Assembly: GCF_005049285.1 (NCBI RefSeq) | Contig: NZ_SOSC01000002.1 | Coordinates: 372,001-436,000 of the forward strand | From: Halorientalis salina | Lineage (GTDB): Archaea > Halobacteriota > Halobacteria > Halobacteriales > Haloarculaceae | DNA length: 64,000 nt | Reading direction: 5' to 3' | Shown: piece after piece, positions 60,150-64,000 of the stretch | Layout: every line of letters begins with the position of its first letter | How positions within the stretch are numbered: position 1 is the first letter of the stretch | Position numbers and translations under genes: made by a program | The notes under the pieces: model-generated | The model's database searches: none | What the model was told of the DNA's origin: nothing | What the model saw: only the letters and a program-made list of their open reading frames with translations

Positions 60150-62273
60150 TTACTGCGGGCTCGGACTGCCGCTACCCGCGCCGACCTGGCGATCCAGGGC
60201 CGACCCGGTGATGTTCTTGAGGCGATCGACCAGCGAGTCCTTCTCGGGTTCGCCCGCCAGCGCGACCTCCAGGACCTCGCTGATGTGGGAGACGGGGATG
60301 ATCTCGATCATCTCCTCGTACTCCTCCTCGATCATGACGTCCTGCTCGTTGGCCTTCGGGATGATGACCTGTTCGAGGCCGGACTTGGCTGCGGCCTCGA
60401 TCTTGTGGGTCACGCCCCCGACGGGCAACACGTCGCCCCGGACCGACAGCGAGCCGGTCATCGCGAGGTTCTGCTCGACGGGCACTTCTTCCAGCGCCGA
60501 GATCACCGCGGTCGCGACCGTGATGGAAGCGGAGTCGCCGTCGACGCCGCCCTCGCCGGCCTGGACGAACTGGATGTGAACGTCCCGTTCGGTGATGTCC
60601 TCGTCGGAGAACTTCTTGATGATCGCCGAGACGTTCTGGACTGCCTCCTGGGCCATCTCCTTTAGCTGCCCGGTGGCGATGACCTCGCCAGCGCCCTGCG
60701 AGGGCGTGACCTCGGCCATCACGGGCAGGACGATCCCGGAGTCCTCGCCCATCACGGCGAGGCCGTTGACCCGGCCGATCACGTCGCCCTGTGCGACGGT
60801 GAGCTCGTAGTCCTTGCGGCGCTCGATGTAGTTGTCCGCCAGCTGCTGTTCGATGGAGCGGCTGCGGCGCTTGGCCTGGAGGACGTCCTCCCGGGTGGTG
60901 TACTCCTTGTCCTCGGCGCGAGCGATGTCGCCAGCGACCCGGACCAGTCCACCGAGGTCGCGCAGTTTCAGCGTGAGGTGGCCCTTCCGACCGGCGCGAC
61001 GCCGGGCTTCGAGGATGACCTCCTCGACGGCCTCCTCGTCGAAGTGGGGCAGGCGACCGTCCTTCTCGACCTCTTGAGCGACGAACCGGGCGTACTTCCG
61101 GCGCATCTCGGCCTCGTCCTCGATGGTGTCGTCCATGTACACCTCGTACCCGTACCCCTTGATACGGGAGCGGAGTGCGGGGTGCATGTTCTCCATCGCG
61201 TCCAGGTTCCCGGCCGCGATCATGATGAAGTCACACGGGACGGGTTCGGTCTGGACCATCGCGCCCGAGGAGCGCTCGGACTGGCCCGTGATCGAGAACT
61301 TCCCTTCCTGGATGGCCGTCATCAGCTTCTGCTGGCTGCGGATGTCCAGGGTGTTGATCTCGTCGACGAACAGCACGCCCTTGTTGGCCTTGTGGATGGC
61401 ACCCGGTTCCACGCGGTCGTGGCTCGGGGTTTCCATCCCGCCGGACTGGAAGGGGTCGTGGCGAACGTCGCCCAGCAGCGCACCGGCGTGGGCACCGGTC
61501 GCGTCCTCGAAGGGCGCGGTCTTCTGCTCGGCGTTGTTGACGAGCAGGTTCGGGATCATCGCGTCGTTGCCCCGCGACCCGTAGCGGAACGCGAGGTAGA
61601 TGACACCGGCAGCCAGGATGCCCAGCAGGGGTTGCTGGACGATCAGCAGGGCGTAGCCGATGACGATGGCGATGATGATCCACATGAGGAAGCTGCGCAT
61701 CTGGTTGCGCTTGCGGGCTTCCTCCTTGTGGGCGTCGACGATCTGGTCCCCCTTGCCGGCGGGGACCGTACGTACTTTCGGCTCGTTACCGTCGTCGGGG
61801 TTGTGATAGACGAGAACGTCCTGGAGCTCCTCTTTGGGGAGCAGCTGGCTCATCGCTTTGGCCAGCATGGACTTGCCGGTCCCGGGCGACCCGATCATCA
61901 TCACGTGGCGGCGCTGCTTGGCCGCCTTCTTGACGATGTCCCGAGCGTGGTCCTGCCCGATCACCTGATCGACCAGCCGGTCCGGGACCTTGATGTCATG
62001 GGTCGACTCCACCTTGAGCCCGCCGAGGATGTCGTCCTCTGCGACCTCCTCGTCGACCTCGGCTTCGATCTCGACGTCGCTGCCGAGATCGTCGAGGGTC
62101 CCGCGGTTGCCCTCGGGGACGTCCGGTTCGTCTGTTGTCTCGTCGCCACCGGTGTCGTCGACGAGTTCGGAGGAGCGGTCGTCGTGCTCCTCCGTCGCGT
62201 CTTCCTCGACATCCGTGATGGCATCACTCGCCCCGTCCTGGGGGTCGTCGTCAGTGTCCGTATCGTTGCTCAT
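60150..62273 (-). CDS. lonB: Membrane-anchored ATP-dependent protease LonB
   Basis: A 707-residue archaeal LonB. An acidic N-terminal extension (about 1-75) precedes the AAA+ domain: Walker A GSPGTGKSMLAKA near residue 130, two membrane helices inserted just after it (FLMWIIIAIVIGYALLIV and the next), Walker B GVLFVDEINTLD. The C-terminal protease domain has the catalytic Ser in GGVDGDSASITVA and Lys in GGVTHKIEAAAKSG. LonB degrades misfolded and regulatory proteins at the membrane and is normally essential in haloarchaea. The start at 62273 is preferred over an upstream frame because it directly follows the promoter-like TATA box and short leader. Confidence 0.96.
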   Translation of the reverse strand: MSNDTDTDDDPQDGASDAITDVEEDATEEHDDRSSELVDDTGGDETTDEPDVPEGNRGTLDDLGSDVEIEAEVDEEVAEDDILGGLKVESTHDIKVPDRLVDQVIGQDHARDIVKKAAKQRRHVMMIGSPGTGKSMLAKAMSQLLPKEELQDVLVYHNPDDGNEPKVRTVPAGKGDQIVDAHKEEARKRNQMRSFLMWIIIAIVIGYALLIVQQPLLGILAAGVIYLAFRYGSRGNDAMIPNLLVNNAEQKTAPFEDATGAHAGALLGDVRHDPFQSGGMETPSHDRVEPGAIHKANKGVLFVDEINTLDIRSQQKLMTAIQEGKFSITGQSERSSGAMVQTEPVPCDFIMIAAGNLDAMENMHPALRSRIKGYGYEVYMDDTIEDEAEMRRKYARFVAQEVEKDGRLPHFDEEAVEEVILEARRRAGRKGHLTLKLRDLGGLVRVAGDIARAEDKEYTTREDVLQAKRRSRSIEQQLADNYIERRKDYELTVAQGDVIGRVNGLAVMGEDSGIVLPVMAEVTPSQGAGEVIATGQLKEMAQEAVQNVSAIIKKFSDEDITERDVHIQFVQAGEGGVDGDSASITVATAVISALEEVPVEQNLAMTGSLSVRGDVLPVGGVTHKIEAAAKSGLEQVIIPKANEQDVMIEEEYEEMIEIIPVSHISEVLEVALAGEPEKDSLVDRLKNITGSALDRQVGAGSGSPSPQ

Positions 62274-62312
62274 AGAACCGTTGCTGTTGCCAGAACCGAA
62301 GGGCTGTCGACT

Positions 62313-62321
62313 GATATACTT
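62313..62321 (-). promoter_or_regulatory. Putative TATA box of lonB
   Basis: AGTATATCA on the minus strand lies 40-48 bases before the lonB ATG, giving an untranslated leader of roughly 10-20 bases. Confidence 0.45.
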
Positions 62322-62406
62322 TCTCCCCTCACGGGACCGAGAGTGGCAGTAGAACCGCCAGAGGGCAGCCACATGACCGATTGGTACACGAGTGGTGACT
62401 CGTCGC

Positions 62407-62413
62407 CTTTAAG
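62407..62413 (+). promoter_or_regulatory. Putative TATA box of nadM
   Basis: CTTTAAG lies 24-30 bases before the nadM ATG at 62437, so nadM and its overlapping neighbour share one leaderless transcript. Confidence 0.5.
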
Positions 62414-62436
62414 AAAGTCCTCGTCCATGTGTCAGT

Positions 62437-62949
62437 ATGACTCGGGGGTTCTACATCGGTCGCTTCCAGCCGTACCACGACGGCCATCACGCGCTGGTCG
62501 AACAGATCGCCGAAGCGGTCGACGAAGTCGTCCTCGGCATCGGGAGCGCCGGCGACTCACACACCAGGCGCAACCCGTTCACCGCCGGCGAACGCGTGAT
62601 GATGGTGACGAAAGCGCTCGAAGAACTCGACATCACGTCCTACGTCGTACCCATCGAGGACCTGAACCGCAACTCGGTGTGGGTCAGTCACGTCCAGAGC
62701 ATGTCCCCGCGGTTCGACGTAGCCTACTCCAACAACCCGCTCGTCGTCCGGTTGTTCGAGGAGGCCGGCGTCGAAGTCAGACAGTCGGAGATGTTCAACC
62801 GCGAGAAACTCAAGGGCAGTGAGATCCGCGAGCGCATGATCGCCGGTGGCGAGTGGGAGCCGTACGTTCCCGACGCCGTCGTCGACGTGATCGGCGAGGT
62901 CGACGGTGTCGAGCGCATCCAGCGGGTCGACGCGGTCGACGGCGAATGA
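62437..62949 (+). CDS. nadM: Nicotinamide-nucleotide adenylyltransferase (archaeal NadM)
   Basis: A 170-residue nucleotidyltransferase of NAD synthesis: TRGFYIGRFQPYHDGHHALV with the HxGH-type site, GIGSAGDSHTRRNPFTAGER, and the C-terminal LKGSEIRERM (ISST-like position). These are the hallmarks of archaeal NadM, which joins ATP and NMN. Length is typical. It overlaps the next gene by four bases (ATGA), so NAD synthesis and the SAM hydrolase family protein are co-translated. Confidence 0.95.
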   Translation: MTRGFYIGRFQPYHDGHHALVEQIAEAVDEVVLGIGSAGDSHTRRNPFTAGERVMMVTKALEELDITSYVVPIEDLNRNSVWVSHVQSMSPRFDVAYSNNPLVVRLFEEAGVEVRQSEMFNREKLKGSEIRERMIAGGEWEPYVPDAVVDVIGEVDGVERIQRVDAVDGE

Positions 62950-63713
62950 TCACCCTCAGTTCGGACTTCGGGACCCCCTACCCCGCCGCGATGAAAGGCG
63001 TCATTCTCCAGGAGAGCGACGCTCGCCTGGTCGACGTCGCCCACGACTTTCCCCGACAGGACGTGCGAGCGAGCGCGTTCTGGCTTCGGGAGGTCCTCCC
63101 CTACTTCCCACCGGCTGTCCACCTCGTGGTCGTCGACCCCGGGGTGGGCACCGACCGCGACGCCGTCGTGCTCCGGACCGGCGACCACGCGCTGGTCGGC
63201 CCCGACAACGGCGTCCTCGTCCCCGTCGCGAGGGAACTCGGCCCCGACGACTCCTTCGAGGCGTTCACCGTCGCGGTCGATGACCCCGCGAGTTCGACGT
63301 TCCACGGTCGGGACGTGTTCGCGCCCGCGGCCGCGAGCGTCCACGAGGCTGGGGTCGACTCGTTCCAGGAATCCGAGCAGTTCAGTCCCACGGAGGACGT
63401 GGTCAATCTGCGGTTCCCGGAGCCGAGAGTCGGTGAAAACACAGCGACCGGCGAGGTGCTGGTCGTCGACGGCTTCGGCAACGTGATTACGAACGTCCCC
63501 GGCGACGTACTGACCGACCGGTTCGGGAGCCAGGTCACGGTCAACGACGAGCAGGCCCCCGCCCGCCGGATGTACGCGGCCGTCGACGCCGGCGAGCGCC
63601 TGGTGACAGTCGGCAGCCACGGTAACGTCGAACTCGCGGTCAACCGCGGCCGGGGCGAGGAGGCGTTCGGACTGAGCGCCGGTGACGAGGTCGTGCTGGC
63701 GCTGGATTCCTAA
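62946..63713 (+). CDS. S-adenosylmethionine hydroxide adenosyltransferase (SAM hydrolase, DUF62) family protein
   Basis: A 255-residue protein of the chlorinase/fluorinase-like DUF62 fold. Signatures: ITLSSDFGTPYPAAMKG at the N-terminus, VDVAHDFPRQDVRASAFWL, LVVVDPGVGTDRDAVVL near 65, VGPDNGVLVPVA, and the C-terminal domain with DGFGNVITNVPGDVL. Archaeal members hydrolyse SAM to adenosine and methionine; there is no clear halide-loop sign. It overlaps nadM at ATGA, which links SAM turnover and NAD synthesis by operon, although the reason is not known. Confidence 0.92.
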   Translation: MITLSSDFGTPYPAAMKGVILQESDARLVDVAHDFPRQDVRASAFWLREVLPYFPPAVHLVVVDPGVGTDRDAVVLRTGDHALVGPDNGVLVPVARELGPDDSFEAFTVAVDDPASSTFHGRDVFAPAAASVHEAGVDSFQESEQFSPTEDVVNLRFPEPRVGENTATGEVLVVDGFGNVITNVPGDVLTDRFGSQVTVNDEQAPARRMYAAVDAGERLVTVGSHGNVELAVNRGRGEEAFGLSAGDEVVLALDS

Positions 63714-63716
63714 CCG

Positions 63717-64000
63717 TCAGCGCCGCTGTTCGACCGCGTCGAGCAGGTCTTCGAGCGCCCGTCGAGCGATCCGTTCTTTGATCTCCTGCCGGGTGCCGTC
63801 GAACTCGTAGCGCTCGGCGGCGGTCGTTGAGGACTGGGTCCCCCACTCGCCGGCGTAGGCCACGCCGATGAAGACGGTCCCGACCGGTCTCTCGTCGGTG
63901 CCGCCCTCCGGCCCGGCAATTCCGGTGGTCGAGACGCCCCAGGTCGTATCGGCGGTGTCCCGAACCCCCTGTGCCATCTGACGGGCGACCGGTGCAGAGA
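63717..64000 (-). CDS. CinA-like C-terminal domain protein (5' part missing)
   Basis: The C-terminal 94 codons of a minus-strand gene continuing beyond the window. The piece reads [20 protein letters not shown], then [19 protein letters not shown] and [13 protein letters not shown], the typical end of the CinA C-terminal (nicotinamide-nucleotide amidase-type) domain. Its neighbour nadM also belongs to pyridine nucleotide metabolism, which supports a deamidase or recycling role. The N-terminus and any catalytic Ser/Lys lie outside the window, so the subtype is not determined. It converges with the SAM hydrolase gene, three bases apart. Confidence 0.9.
   Translation of the reverse strand, partial: SAPVARQMAQGVRDTADTTWGVSTTGIAGPEGGTDERPVGTVFIGVAYAGEWGTQSSTTAAERYEFDGTRQEIKERIARRALEDLLDAVEQRR

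Noticed and set aside
1-64000. CRISPR array or transposable element with transposase
   Set aside because: No regularly spaced repeats of 25-40 bases and no transposase or integrase-like protein were found. The only boundary-like repeats are at the toxin-antitoxin pair and, without transposase, at the hairpin region.

Overview
The window reads as chromosomal DNA of a halophilic archaeon (class Halobacteria; perhaps near Haloarcula, but the genus is only a guess). The GC content is high and the encoded proteins are very acidic. TATA-like boxes repeatedly lie 25-32 bases before start codons, implying leaderless or short-leader mRNAs. Exported proteins use twin-arginine signals, some with a lipobox. 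Archaeal markers include RpoL, aIF-1A, the membrane-anchored LonB, NadM, halocyanin and a type IV pilus ATPase/TadC pair. No tRNA, rRNA, CRISPR array, transposase or recognisable phage gene was seen.

Layout. 1-7.1 kb: end of a gamma-carbonic-anhydrase-like gene, a fumarylacetoacetate hydrolase family enzyme, then a three-gene pilus operon (ATPase, TadC-like membrane protein, very large pilin-like protein with an Ig-like domain) whose genes overlap at ATGA. 7.1-13.7 kb: UspA, MsrB, a histidine kinase, aIF-1A, an orphan fumarate-reductase/aspartate-oxidase flavoprotein, CspA and a methyltransferase. 13.7-14.8 kb: a ribbon-helix-helix/PIN toxin-antitoxin pair between 14-bp direct repeats. 14.9-17.4 kb: a minus-strand set (CDP-glycerol glycerophosphotransferase-like enzyme, nucleotidyltransferase, glycerophosphodiesterase) suggesting phosphodiester-linked surface or lipid chemistry. 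17.7-24.7 kb: two AI-2E permease paralogues, a metal P-type ATPase, an enoyl-CoA hydratase, a DUF151 nuclease and a phosphopantetheine adenylyltransferase. 24.9-29.8 kb: a repeat-built exported protein coupled to an RND/MMPL transporter. 31-41 kb: exported and membrane proteins, an orphan trpB, an SRPBCC protein, halocyanin plus heme-copper oxidase subunit I with two small membrane partners, and purL. 41-48 kb: an acyl-CoA ligase, a chemotaxis-type transducer, hisF and a membrane protein/wHTH regulator pair. 47.7-49.8 kb: a compact ApbE-containing membrane redox operon. 50-54.4 kb: a CAP-domain protein, rpoL, an extraordinarily hairpin-rich non-coding stretch, and a large disordered/coiled-coil protein convergent with a wHTH regulator. 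54.5-64 kb: purA, an archaellin-like lipoprotein, an alkyltransferase-like protein whose active Cys is Asp, a second lipoprotein, a CPBP protease, LonB, NadM, an S-adenosylmethionine hydrolase family protein and the end of a CinA-like gene.

Most genes are ordinary haloarchaeal housekeeping or envelope genes. The least expected items are the archaellin domain carried on a Tat/lipobox leader (56001-56726), the four-gene ApbE/heme-membrane operon (47726-49794), the multi-hairpin region closed by a long terminal inverted repeat (about 51195-51660), the alkyltransferase-like protein with PDHR instead of PCHR (56768-57226), and the glycerophosphate-polymer-like cluster (14929-17402). All functional calls were made by reading sequences by eye; no database search was run.
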